Positions 1 through 7,778 of a stretch of 13,746 bases of DNA are shown piece by piece. A program made the position numbers and the translations under genes. The stretch is taken from contig DAOUMU010000256.1 in the NCBI GenBank assembly GCA_034409055.1, positions 1-13,746 on the forward strand. Reading direction: 5' to 3'. The notes under the pieces were generated by a model, which was not told the origin of the DNA, did no database searches, and worked only from the letters and a program-made list of their open reading frames with translations. Position 1 is the stretch's first letter. Each line of letters opens with the position of its first letter. The DNA comes from DAOUMU01 sp034409055 (GTDB taxonomy: Bacteria > Chloroflexota > Anaerolineae > 4572-78 > J111).

Positions 1-240
1 GGGTATGGGGATGCCCTGGCTCCGGGGCATGGGGAGGTCCCGGCTCAGGGGCTTGGGGATGCCCCGGCTAGGGGGTATGGGGAGGTCCCGGGTACGGGGT
101 ATGGGGATGCCTTGGCTCCGGGGCATGGGGATGCCCTAGCTCCGGGGTATGGGGAAGTCCCAGCTCCGGGGTATGGGGATACCCTGGCTCCGGGGTATGG
201 GGAGATCCCGGCTCCGGGGCATGGGGATGCCCCGGCTACT
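1..240 (+). repeat. 24-bp coding palindromic repeat, tandem array of 10 units (cluster 1)
   Basis: Ten contiguous 24-bp units start at 1, 25, 49 and so on to 217, and the array probably continues upstream. The unit core is GGGCATGGGGATGCCCCGG; with the preceding CC it forms a 9-bp stem around a GGGG loop. The units are read in frame as GYGDALAP, GHGEVPAQ, GLGDAPAR, GYGEVPGT, GYGDALAP, GHGDALAP, GYGEVPAP, GYGDTLAP, GYGEIPAP and GHGDAPAT. GD-A and GE-V/I types tend to alternate, suggesting growth by 48-bp dimers. No frame break occurs. The G runs could also form quadruplexes. Confidence 0.93.
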
Positions 241-2172
241 TACCTCTTCAAGCAGGCCATTACGCAAGAGGTGGCTTATAACCTGCTAGCCGCCGACCAG
301 CGTCGGACATTGCATCGCAGCGTGGCCGAATGGCATGAGCGTACCCACGCGGATGATTTGTCCCCGTTCTATCCGTTCCTGGCCTATCACTGGGGGCAGG
401 TGATAGAGGCTGACGAGACTGAACCCGACCTGGTAGCAAAGGCAGTTGATTACCTGGAGAAGGCCGGGGAACAGGCCCTACAGAATTACACAAATCGGGA
501 AGCCGTAGAATTTTTTAACCGAGCCTTGAATTTAGATGCTCGCTTTGCCCCCAAAGGTGAGCCGTTATCCGCTGCTCGGAATCTACGGCGGGCCCGCCGG
601 GAGCGGCAGTTAGGTCAGGCTTATTATAAATTGGGGCAGTTGGCGGAAAGCTGTGAGCATCTCCGGCGAGCGTTGGTGTTCCTGGGCAGGCCGGTGCCGA
701 CCACAAGGGGAAAATTGATGGTCAGCTTGTTAAAGCAACTCCTACAACAGATTCTACACCGGATATGGCCGGCCAGATTTGTGGGATGTTCACCGCAGGC
801 AGATAGTATTTTATTAGAGGCGGCTCGGGTCTATTCGAACCTTAAGGAGATAGCTGCATGTACCAACGAAACAGTCGAGGTTGTCAACGCTGCTCTGCAC
901 ACCCTTAATCTGGCTGAAGCTGCCGGTCCTTCTCCAGAATTGGCCCGAGCTTATGCCGGTGCTTGTGCTATGGCCGGATACGTTTCCTGGCATGCCCTGG
1001 CCAAAATCTATCGCTACCGGGCCCGGGAAACGGCCCGGCGGGTGGCCCACCTCCCCACCCTGGTCACCGTGTTAGGGGTAACCGGTCTGTACGACGTCGG
1101 GGCCGGCCAGTGGACGAATGCCCGAGATAGTGGTGAGCAAGCCGTTGAAATAGCAAATCGCCTCCGGGATCAATGTTTGTGGGCGACAGTGGCCATGATT
1201 CTGGCGAAGGTGGCCTATTACCAGGGTGATTTCGCCGGCAGCGCAAAACTGTGGGCCGATATAGGTGCAGTCGCCAGCCGGTGTGGCAATGTTCAACAGC
1301 AACACTGGGCCCTCGCCTGGAGAGCGATCAATCTGTTGCGGCTAGGTTCGGCAGAACAGGTGGCCGAGGCGATAACCTCTTTGGAAATGGCAGTGACTTT
1401 GACTGCTGAAAATGTAGCTCGGGCAGATAAGCTTATACCGGACATAGGGATGCCCCGGCTACTCAGCTATGGCCTGCTGGCTGTGGCCCGTTTGCGCCAA
1501 GGACAGCGACAGTCTGCCTGGCAGTTTGCTGAGGCGGCTGTCCGTCTGATGGGGCCATCACCACCCCTGTACCTTCCGGGCATGGGGATGCCCCGGCTAC
1601 GGGGTATGGGGATGCCCCGGCTACGGAGTATGGGGCTACCCCGGCTACGGGGCATAGGGATGCCCCGGCTACGGGGTATGGGGATGCCCCAACTACATGA
1701 ACTCGAAGGGTATGCCGGGGTAGCCGAGGTATACCTGACGCTATGGGAGACAAGTGTGATTAATAGCCAATCACCGGCTGAACGCAGGTCGCTGGTCAAA
1801 TCGGCCCGGCAGGCCTGCCAGGCTTTGCGTAAGTTCGCCCGGGTGTTTCCAATCGGCCAACCTCGGGCCTGGCTCTGGCAGGGGCTGTATGATTGGTTGG
1901 CCGGTAAACCAGACAAGGCGCACAGGGCTTGGTACAAGAGCCTGGTGGTGGCCGAACGGCTGGCTATGCCGTATGAGCAGGGGTTGGCTCATTATGAAAT
2001 CGGGCGGCATTTGACCCCAAACGATCCAGCCCGGCAGGCACATCTCAAGCGGGCCCGTGAGATTTTTACTCGACTTGAGGCCACCTATGATTTAATGTGC
2101 ACTCAAACTGTGTTAAACGCATCCCAGCCAGCCAACGGTCACTACCCCAATGGCGTTAACCTGATGCTATAG
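1..2172 (+). CDS. AAA-ATPase/TPR regulator of the class III cyclase type, C-terminal part (5' truncated by window)
   Basis: The frame is open from base 1, so the gene starts upstream. A TTG at 112 lies inside a repeat and is unlikely to be the true start. After ten repeat-coded octapeptides (bases 1-240) comes the motif YLFKQAITQEVAY, then RRTLHRSVAEWHE. That pair marks the end of the ATPase/winged-helix part and the start of the TPR part in signalling ATPases often fused to adenylate/guanylate cyclase domains. The rest is alpha-helical and TPR-like: YLEKAGEQALQNYTNREAVE, the QLGQAYYKLGQLAE helix pair, and EGYAGVAEVYLTLWE near the C terminus. The cyclase and P-loop would lie upstream and are not visible. 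Repeat-coded peptides interrupt the protein three times: before YLFKQ, before LLSYGLLAVARLRQG, and between SPPLYL and HELEGYAG. Removing the last restores what I expect of the family. Likely a cytosolic signal-sensing regulator, first gene of the + unit. Confidence 0.8.
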   Translation, partial: GYGDALAPGHGEVPAQGLGDAPARGYGEVPGTGYGDALAPGHGDALAPGYGEVPAPGYGDTLAPGYGEIPAPGHGDAPATYLFKQAITQEVAYNLLAADQRRTLHRSVAEWHERTHADDLSPFYPFLAYHWGQVIEADETEPDLVAKAVDYLEKAGEQALQNYTNREAVEFFNRALNLDARFAPKGEPLSAARNLRRARRERQLGQAYYKLGQLAESCEHLRRALVFLGRPVPTTRGKLMVSLLKQLLQQILHRIWPARFVGCSPQADSILLEAARVYSNLKEIAACTNETVEVVNAALHTLNLAEAAGPSPELARAYAGACAMAGYVSWHALAKIYRYRARETARRVAHLPTLVTVLGVTGLYDVGAGQWTNARDSGEQAVEIANRLRDQCLWATVAMILAKVAYYQGDFAGSAKLWADIGAVASRCGNVQQQHWALAWRAINLLRLGSAEQVAEAITSLEMAVTLTAENVARADKLIPDIGMPRLLSYGLLAVARLRQGQRQSAWQFAEAAVRLMGPSPPLYLPGMGMPRLRGMGMPRLRSMGLPRLRGIGMPRLRGMGMPQLHELEGYAGVAEVYLTLWETSVINSQSPAERRSLVKSARQACQALRKFARVFPIGQPRAWLWQGLYDWLAGKPDKAHRAWYKSLVVAERLAMPYEQGLAHYEIGRHLTPNDPARQAHLKRAREIFTRLEATYDLMCTQTVLNASQPANGHYPNGVNLML
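1441..1464 (+). repeat. Single copy of the 24-bp coding palindromic repeat
   Basis: GACATAGGGATGCCCCGGCT followed by ACTC matches the unit consensus at nearly every base. It is read as DIGMPRLL, the same frame as cluster 2 and shifted from cluster 1. It sits between the helices ending ADKLIP and starting SYGLLAVARL, a likely inter-TPR turn. Confidence 0.85.
1578..1697 (+). repeat. 24-bp coding palindromic repeat, tandem array of 5 units (cluster 2)
   Basis: Five 24-bp units start at 1578, 1602, 1626, 1650 and 1674. They are nearly identical, with the third (GAGTATGGGGCTACCCCGG) and the last (CCCCAACTACA end) diverged. Here the unit is read one base off from cluster 1, giving GMGMPRLR, GMGMPRLR, SMGLPRLR, GIGMPRLR and GMGMPQLH, which is a basic rather than neutral peptide. 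The insert separates SPPLYL from HELEGYAGVAEVYL, a stretch I expect to be continuous in relatives. Confidence 0.93.
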
Positions 2173-2212
2173 GAATTAGGCCTCATGCCCGGTATGCCGG
2201 TGGTGTCAGCAG

Positions 2213-3037
2213 ATGAATGAAAACGGTAAGAAGTTAAAAGTAAAGCTAGAGAATTTCCCCCCAGGAATGGAACTCGGTTCCCCGTGGAAAACTTTTGTCA
2301 AAGGCGATGGCGCTCTGGAAGCAACGGGCAAAACCCTGCGCCTGGTCAACACCGATACCGTTGCCAGTGGCTATACGGATGCTCAGATCGACGATTATCA
2401 GGGGCTGGCCCGCGGCCGTTTCTTATGGCGGCCACCGCTCCAGATGACTGTCCGGGCCCGTTTTTCCCATCCCGCCGGTGAGTTGAGTGGTACGGCCGGT
2501 TTCGGCTTTTGGAACGACCCTTTCCTGATGACCGGTGGGCGTTGGCCGGCCTTGCCTCGCGTCATCTGGTTTTTTTACAGTTCACCTCCTTCCAATATGA
2601 AGCTTGATTTACACACCCCCGGCCACGGCTGGAAAGTGGCTACACTCGACGCGACGCACTGGCCCTTTTTCGCCTTACTGCCCACCGCTCCTCTGGCCAT
2701 ACCGTTGATGAATATTCCTTCGCTTTATCGTACGTTTTGGCCTATCGGCCAGCGAGCCATCAACGTCAGTGAAGCTGTTGTGCCCGCCGCTATGACCGAA
2801 TGGCACACCTATGTCATCGATTGGCAAAAAAGTAGGGCTCGCTTCAGGGTGGATGGTGAAATTGTCCTGGATTGTCAGACCCCACCCTGTGGCCCGTTAG
2901 GTTTTGTGATGTGGTTAGACAATCAATATCTGGTCGCTACACCGTGGGGACGTTTCAAATATGGCTTGCTTGACGCACCAGGGCGGCAGTGGTTGGAAGT
3001 AGACAGGTTGCTTATCGAACAGAGGAGTTTTAGATGA
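2213..3037 (+). CDS. Concanavalin A-like (GH16/LamG-type fold) protein of unknown function
   Basis: This is a 274-residue soluble protein without a signal peptide or membrane segment. Beta-strand features typical of concanavalin A-like lectin/glucanase folds are visible: RARFSHPAGELSGTAGFGFW (81-100) and EWHTYVIDWQKSRARFRVDG (196-215), where a WHTY-W-VDG strand pair is characteristic. The GH16 catalytic ExDxE motif is absent, so a hydrolase role is not supported; ligand or carbohydrate binding is possible. Many Trp and Pro residues lie in the centre (110-180). The ATG follows the ATPase/TPR stop by 40 bp without a strong Shine-Dalgarno, so translation may depend on the upstream gene. The next reading frame starts about 20 bp after its stop, suggesting one transcription unit. 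The specific function is not recognised. Confidence 0.65.
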   Translation: MNENGKKLKVKLENFPPGMELGSPWKTFVKGDGALEATGKTLRLVNTDTVASGYTDAQIDDYQGLARGRFLWRPPLQMTVRARFSHPAGELSGTAGFGFWNDPFLMTGGRWPALPRVIWFFYSSPPSNMKLDLHTPGHGWKVATLDATHWPFFALLPTAPLAIPLMNIPSLYRTFWPIGQRAINVSEAVVPAAMTEWHTYVIDWQKSRARFRVDGEIVLDCQTPPCGPLGFVMWLDNQYLVATPWGRFKYGLLDAPGRQWLEVDRLLIEQRSFR

Positions 3038-3057
3038 TAGGCGAAGGAGCTGAAACC

Positions 3058-3177
3058 ATGGCAGATACACTGGTCCAGCTAGAGCAAATTTGGATGTACC
3101 GAGGCTATGCGGTATCAGCGGTGGTCGTTTCTGGAGAGGAGGCAGGGCAAATTGAACAAAAAGTTGAGAGAGGGTGA
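3058..3177 (+). CDS. Possible 39-residue ORF overlapping the histidine kinase start
   Basis: The ATG at 3058 has an excellent ribosome-binding site, AAGGAG at 3044-3049 with an 8-base gap, better than any other in the + unit. It opens a frame reading MADTLVQLEQIWMYRGYAVS and ending VERG before TGA at 3175-3177. The frame overlaps the first part of the histidine kinase gene, offset by one base. Either this is a short leader peptide that couples translation to the kinase, or it is the original N terminus of the kinase cut off by a single-base indel or sequencing error. No homology is recognised. Confidence 0.4.
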   Translation: MADTLVQLEQIWMYRGYAVSAVVVSGEEAGQIEQKVERG

Positions 3178-4696
3178 AGCTCTCTATCGGACCATTGTGG
3201 AGGATCAAATGGAACTGATCTGTCGTTTTCTGCCTGATGGAACCCTGACCTTCGTCAATGAAGCTTACTGCCGCTATTTTGATAAGCAGCGTGAGGAGCT
3301 AATAGGCCAAACCTTTATGTCCCTTATTCCCGACGAGGATCGAGGAAAGGCCGAAATGCACCTGGCCTGTCTTAATCAGGACAATCCGGTGGGGACAATG
3401 GAACATCGAGTCATATTGCCCAACGGCGAGATTCGCTGGCAACAGTGGAGCGATCGGGCCATATTCGACGAACAAGGGCACCTGATTGAGTTTCAGTCTG
3501 TAGGACGGGATATCACCGATTACAAGCAAACGGAGGAGACTCTCCAGCAACGCAATCGTGAACTGACCCTGCTTAGCAGGGCCAGCCAGGCATTTATTTC
3601 CACCCTTGACCTGGACCAGGTGCTCATCACCGTGCTGGAAGAAGTATGCTATTTGCTGGAGGTGGTTGCTTCGGCCATCTGGTTGATTGATACGGAAACG
3701 GACGAATTGGTCTGCCGACAAGTTTCTGGCTCCAGAAACAGTCAGAAATTACGCGGCCTGCGTTTGCCGCCAGGAGAAGGAATCGCTGGCTGGGTGGCTC
3801 ACCACAGCCAGAGCCTGATTGTGGCGGACGCCCAAACCAACAAATATTACTGCAAGGAAACAGAGCAGCAAACCGGGTTGGTACTCCATTCCATTCTCAC
3901 CGTCCCCTTACGGGCCAGGCTGAATGTGATTGGCGTCATCCAGGTGGTAGATACCGAGGTTAACCGCTTCGGAGCAACAGACCTGATGCTGGTCGAATCG
4001 CTGGCCACAACGGCGGCGATTGCCATCGAGAATGCCCGGCTGTATGAACAAACCCGCCGGGACGCTGAAACCAAAGCCATGCTGCTGGCAGAGGTCAACC
4101 ACCGCGTTCAAAATAACCTGGCCACTATTATTGGCTTACTTTCTATCGAGCGGAACTATGTTCAAACAGAGGATCGGGCCATTATGAAGGATCTGATCAA
4201 TCGGGTACGGGGACTGGCCACGGTGCATAAACTTCTCTCTGCTTCGGACTGGTCTCCCTTACCGCTGGCTCAACTGACTGAACGGGTCATTTACACGGCC
4301 CTACAAGCTCTGCCCCCGGATAAACAGGTGTTGGTAAAGGTAACCCCTTCTCGGATCGAGCTTTTGCCAAAACAGGCTAATCACTTAGCCCTGGTGATTA
4401 ACGAACTGGTCACCAATACGCTCAAATACGCCCTATCTGAGCGCCAGGTAGTTCATATCACTGTCCGCATTGCCCTGGATGATGATGTCGTTGTCTTCGA
4501 GTTTCAAGACGATGGGCCCGGTTATCCCGAGGAAACATTACATTTGGAACGCCATAACGTTGGCCTGTACCTGGTTCAGGCCATCGTATGCGGTGATCTG
4601 AGGGGCGAGTTGGCCCTGCGCAACGACCCGGGGGCTGTGACCACCATCCGATTTGCTATCGACCAGGGAACTGTCAATTCAGGTTCGGCTCCATGA
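3107..4696 (+). CDS. PAS-GAF sensor histidine kinase, HisKA_2 type
   Basis: This protein is an autophosphorylating sensor that should pass phosphate to a response regulator; no receiver domain is fused and none is encoded nearby. A PAS domain covers about 22-140 (FLPDGTLTFVNEAYCRYF and GRDITDYKQ), a short coiled coil follows, and a GAF domain covers about 165-320 (ending ATTAAIAIENARLYEQ). The H-box is EVNHRVQNNL with phospho-acceptor His332. The ATPase domain has the N-box NELVTN (Asn432), G1 box DDGPG (468-472) and G2-like NVGLYLVQAI. There is no membrane helix, so the kinase is probably cytosolic. The start is uncertain: ATG 3107 has only GAGG three bases upstream, whereas TTG 3152 has GGAGAGGAGG nine bases upstream (start MNKKLREGEALY). 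The coding end overlaps the convergent kinase gene. Confidence 0.88.
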   Translation: MRYQRWSFLERRQGKLNKKLREGEALYRTIVEDQMELICRFLPDGTLTFVNEAYCRYFDKQREELIGQTFMSLIPDEDRGKAEMHLACLNQDNPVGTMEHRVILPNGEIRWQQWSDRAIFDEQGHLIEFQSVGRDITDYKQTEETLQQRNRELTLLSRASQAFISTLDLDQVLITVLEEVCYLLEVVASAIWLIDTETDELVCRQVSGSRNSQKLRGLRLPPGEGIAGWVAHHSQSLIVADAQTNKYYCKETEQQTGLVLHSILTVPLRARLNVIGVIQVVDTEVNRFGATDLMLVESLATTAAIAIENARLYEQTRRDAETKAMLLAEVNHRVQNNLATIIGLLSIERNYVQTEDRAIMKDLINRVRGLATVHKLLSASDWSPLPLAQLTERVIYTALQALPPDKQVLVKVTPSRIELLPKQANHLALVINELVTNTLKYALSERQVVHITVRIALDDDVVVFEFQDDGPGYPEETLHLERHNVGLYLVQAIVCGDLRGELALRNDPGAVTTIRFAIDQGTVNSGSAP

Positions 4697-7600
4697 CTGA
4701 CATCCGATCCAGGACCCATTCATCGCTAATCTGGGCACTGTCAATAATCAACGCTTGCTCTGAGCCATCGGCCTGCATGATGTAGATTTGCCACCGGCCA
4801 CTGCGGGCAGTCCGAAAGACGATTTGCCGGCTGTTGGGGGTCCAGACGGAGAGCAAATCATGGCCGGGGGCATCGGTTAACTGTTGGGGCTCATCAGCGC
4901 CCTGGGCGTCGATGATAAAAATATCCGTATTATTACCACCGCGACTGAAGGCTATCTTTTGCCCATCAGGCGACCAGGCCGGCAAGCTATCAGACGATCC
5001 CCAGGTCAGTTGGCGTGGGGCCGAGTCATCTCGATTGACAACCCACAAGCCGCAGTTAGGACGACAGGCCCTGATGACCAATCGTTGGCCGTCAGGCGAC
5101 CAGGCCGGCTGTTCCCCCGGAATCGCACCCGGTTGGTCGCTGCCATACCGATCGACAAAATAAACCCTGAAATCTGGCCCTCCCCGAGCGGCATCATAAG
5201 CAATTAAATTGCCGACGGGTATCCAGGCCACAGTCCGGGCGGCGCCGTCTTCTTTTAACAGGGTTGGATTCCGGCCCCATGCATTCATTGTCCAGACACC
5301 ACGACCGCCAAAGCCCAACCGGTCACCAATACCTGCTTCGCCTAAGAAAGCAATATAACTCCCGTCAGGTGACCAGGCCGGACTGGCGGCAAAATCAAGC
5401 AAAGGTTGCTGGTTATTGCCGTCCAAGTCAGCTACCCAAACTGTATGTTTACCCCCATCCCAGCGGGTAAAGGCCAGCCGGTAGGTTGGCGTGGGGGTGG
5501 GGGTTAAGGTTGGCCTGGAAGTGGGAGTTGAGGTCAGGATTGGGACCGGGGTTGAGGTTGGGGCTGGGGTGGCGGTTGGGCTGGCTGGAACAGGTGTTTT
5601 TGTCGCTTCGGTTGTTGGACTTGGTTCTTCTTCTATCTCTTCGGTCGGTTGAAGATCGGCTCCAGCCAGCGACTCTGTTGGCGGTAGCCGGGACATCTCT
5701 ATGCCCGGCTCGGTGATACCAGTTGCTGGCGTCTCTTGTTCTTGACGGCCACGCATCAGCCAGAATAGGGCGAACAGGAGCAGGATTAAGATGATACCAA
5801 CGGTTACATAAGTCAGCCCACGTTTGCTGGCCAGACGGGCAATGGCGGGTTTAGAGCGGGTTGGGGCCGGCGCAGTGGTGGCGATGACCGAGGTAATCGA
5901 TGGTGGCTCAGGCTTGAGTTCGGCTGGCTGAGGGGCAACGGCGGCCGGAATTGGGGGCAGGTCGGCTACCTCTTCCGCAACGGCTTCATGGGTAGAAACG
6001 GGAGGAAATGATGGCGATAACGTTGTTACTTTCAAAGCCTGATCCAGAGCCTCGGCCAGGGCGGCTCCCGTTGGATACCGTTCTTCAGGTTCTTTGGCCA
6101 GGGCTTTGAGAAGCACTGCTTCCAGTTCTGGACTGATATCGGGCCGCAGTTTTTGGGGGGAAGGGGGTGGCTCGGACATATGGAGCATGGCCACATCTAA
6201 GGGGTCGGTAGCCTCAAACGGAAGTTGACCGGTAAGCATTTCGTACAGGATGACTCCAACGGCGTAGAGGTCGCTTTGGGGCTTCACGTTGGCTGATGAA
6301 ATGGCTTGTTCCGGGGCGATATAGTGAGGAGAGCCCAAAATTTCGCCCCGTGTGCCGACCTCGGTCAGGAGGGCCAGCCCGAAGTCGGTCAGAATGGCCT
6401 GCCCATGTTGGTCCAGCATAATGTTGGAGGGCTTGATATCACGGTGAATGACCCCCTGGCTGTGGGCATAATCGAGGGCCAGACAAACCTCCTGAATGAT
6501 CCGGCCAATCTTTTCCGGCGGGATGAAGGTATGTTCCTGCTGATGAGAGGCCAGTAGCGAATGTAGATTCTGTCCTTTAATGTATTGCATGGCCATATAG
6601 AGCAGGCCGTTGGCTTCGCCGTAGCGATACAACCTGACGATGTGAGGATGTTCCAACTGGGCAATGGCCCGGGCTTCCCGTTCGAAACGCCTGACGTAAT
6701 CTGAATCGGTACGAAACGGGGTGTGAATAACCTTGATGGCGGCCCGACGGTTGAGACGCACATCCAGTCCCCGGTAGACGCGGGCCATACCACCCTGCCC
6801 TAACAAAGCTTCCAGACGATACTCGTCCAGTTGTTGTCCGGTTAAGTCGTCAGTTGTCCCCTCGGCGATTCCTCCCCCTGGGGGGGTTAGGGGGGCGGCG
6901 ATTCCCTCCTCTTGGGGGGTTAGGGGAGCAGGAATTGATGGACCAACCGGCAAAGCCTTTTCCAGAGCATCAACCAACTCCCGGCCTGTTTGATAACGCT
7001 CGTCAGGAGACTTGCTCAGGGCTTTCTGTAAAACTGCTTCAGTTTCTGCATTAAGAGCGGGGTTGATTTCCCGGGCAAGGGGTGGGGGAAGCGTGACGTG
7101 CTGGATAGCCACGGCCGTGGGCGAGGGATCATCGAACGGTACCCGGCCGGTCAGCATCTCGTATAGAATAACGCTCAGCGAATACAGGTCAGATTGGGGG
7201 ACGGCAGCAGCGGAACGGCGGGCTTGTTCTGGGGCAACATAGTGGGAACTGCCAAACACTTCGCCCAGCGATCCCTGCTCGACATCCAGGGCCAGGCCAA
7301 AATCGGTTAAGACCACTCGACCATCGTGGGCTACGATGACGTTAGACGGTTTGACGTCACGATGGATAAGGCCCTGCTGGTGAGCGTAATCCAGGGCCTC
7401 GGCAACGGCTCTGCCAATCCGCAGTGCCTCATGATGAGGGATCAGCTCGCCTTTTGTCCGATATTCGGATATCAGTTCGCTCAGGTCTTGTCCATCAATG
7501 TACTCCATCACGAAGTAGTAGAGGCCATCTTCGTCGTCAGCATAGTAGATGTGGATAATGTGTTCGTGCCGCCACGTGGCCACAGCGCGTGCTTCGCGTA

Positions 7601-7778
7601 CGAAGCGCTCGGCATAGGCTGGATTGCCTCGATAACGAACATCAATGATCTTGATGGCCACCGGACGTTCTAGCTTAATGTCTTGCCCGTAGTAAACCTG
7701 GGCCATACCACCCCGTCCGATGACCCGCTCAATTCGAAAATTGGCCAGTTGGCGTCCAAGCAAAGGGTCATCAGTCAT
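4674..7778 (-). CDS. Transmembrane Ser/Thr protein kinase with two kinase domains and an extracytoplasmic TolB-like propeller
   Basis: This 1034-residue protein carries two complete Hanks-type kinase domains. Kinase 1 (about 14-275) has GRGGMAQV, Lys43, HRD with Asp141, DFG 159-161 and APE 182-184. Kinase 2 (about 320-582) has GQGGMARV, Lys349, HRD with Asp447, DFG 465-467 and APE 488-490. Both look catalytically intact and similar to each other, implying an internal duplication. A Pro-rich linker leads to one membrane helix (about 655-675), then a Thr/Pro-rich stalk (718-766). A beta-propeller with PD40/WD40-like blades follows (PAWSPDGSYIAF, PAWSPDGQRLVI, PAWSPDGQKIAF, VWTPNSRQIVF). The kinases should be cytoplasmic and the propeller outside, as a sensor. 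The start codon lies inside the end of the upstream gene (ATGACTGA, 8-bp overlap), with GGAG just before it. Two repeat types lie in flexible linkers. Confidence 0.93.
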   Translation of the reverse strand: MTDDPLLGRQLANFRIERVIGRGGMAQVYYGQDIKLERPVAIKIIDVRYRGNPAYAERFVREARAVATWRHEHIIHIYYADDEDGLYYFVMEYIDGQDLSELISEYRTKGELIPHHEALRIGRAVAEALDYAHQQGLIHRDVKPSNVIVAHDGRVVLTDFGLALDVEQGSLGEVFGSSHYVAPEQARRSAAAVPQSDLYSLSVILYEMLTGRVPFDDPSPTAVAIQHVTLPPPLAREINPALNAETEAVLQKALSKSPDERYQTGRELVDALEKALPVGPSIPAPLTPQEEGIAAPLTPPGGGIAEGTTDDLTGQQLDEYRLEALLGQGGMARVYRGLDVRLNRRAAIKVIHTPFRTDSDYVRRFEREARAIAQLEHPHIVRLYRYGEANGLLYMAMQYIKGQNLHSLLASHQQEHTFIPPEKIGRIIQEVCLALDYAHSQGVIHRDIKPSNIMLDQHGQAILTDFGLALLTEVGTRGEILGSPHYIAPEQAISSANVKPQSDLYAVGVILYEMLTGQLPFEATDPLDVAMLHMSEPPPSPQKLRPDISPELEAVLLKALAKEPEERYPTGAALAEALDQALKVTTLSPSFPPVSTHEAVAEEVADLPPIPAAVAPQPAELKPEPPSITSVIATTAPAPTRSKPAIARLASKRGLTYVTVGIILILLLFALFWLMRGRQEQETPATGITEPGIEMSRLPPTESLAGADLQPTEEIEEEPSPTTEATKTPVPASPTATPAPTSTPVPILTSTPTSRPTLTPTPTPTYRLAFTRWDGGKHTVWVADLDGNNQQPLLDFAASPAWSPDGSYIAFLGEAGIGDRLGFGGRGVWTMNAWGRNPTLLKEDGAARTVAWIPVGNLIAYDAARGGPDFRVYFVDRYGSDQPGAIPGEQPAWSPDGQRLVIRACRPNCGLWVVNRDDSAPRQLTWGSSDSLPAWSPDGQKIAFSRGGNNTDIFIIDAQGADEPQQLTDAPGHDLLSVWTPNSRQIVFRTARSGRWQIYIMQADGSEQALIIDSAQISDEWVLDRMSVMEPNLN
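5683..5706 (-). repeat. Single copy of the 24-bp coding palindromic repeat in the kinase stalk
   Basis: On the - strand this reads GGGCATAGAGATGTCCCGG followed by CTACC, a slightly diverged unit. It is translated as GIEMSRLP (residues 692-699), the same frame as the GMGMPRLR units. It lies outside the membrane in the disordered stalk between the membrane helix and the propeller. Confidence 0.8.
6864..6929 (-). repeat. 33-bp direct repeat, two tandem units, in the inter-kinase linker
   Basis: Two 33-bp units start 33 bp apart on the + strand at 6864 and 6897, each beginning GGCGATTCC and containing GGGGGGTTAGGGG. On the coding strand they give APLTPQEEGIA and APLTPPGGGIA, an 11-residue duplication between kinase 1 and kinase 2. 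The C-tract/G-tract make-up differs from the 24-bp family, so this is a second class of frame-preserving repeat. Confidence 0.85.

Noticed and set aside
1..1697. CRISPR array
   Set aside because: The 24-bp units are contiguous without spacers and are translated in frame.
2184..2206. Possible intergenic copy of the 24-bp repeat (ATGCCCGGTATGCCGG)
   Set aside because: Similarity is limited to GC-rich fragments and the unit order is not preserved.
4030..4060. Resemblance of GAGAATGCCCGGCTGTA in the histidine kinase to the 24-bp repeat
   Set aside because: It encodes IENARLYEQ, the conserved end of GAF domains, so the match is explained by the domain.
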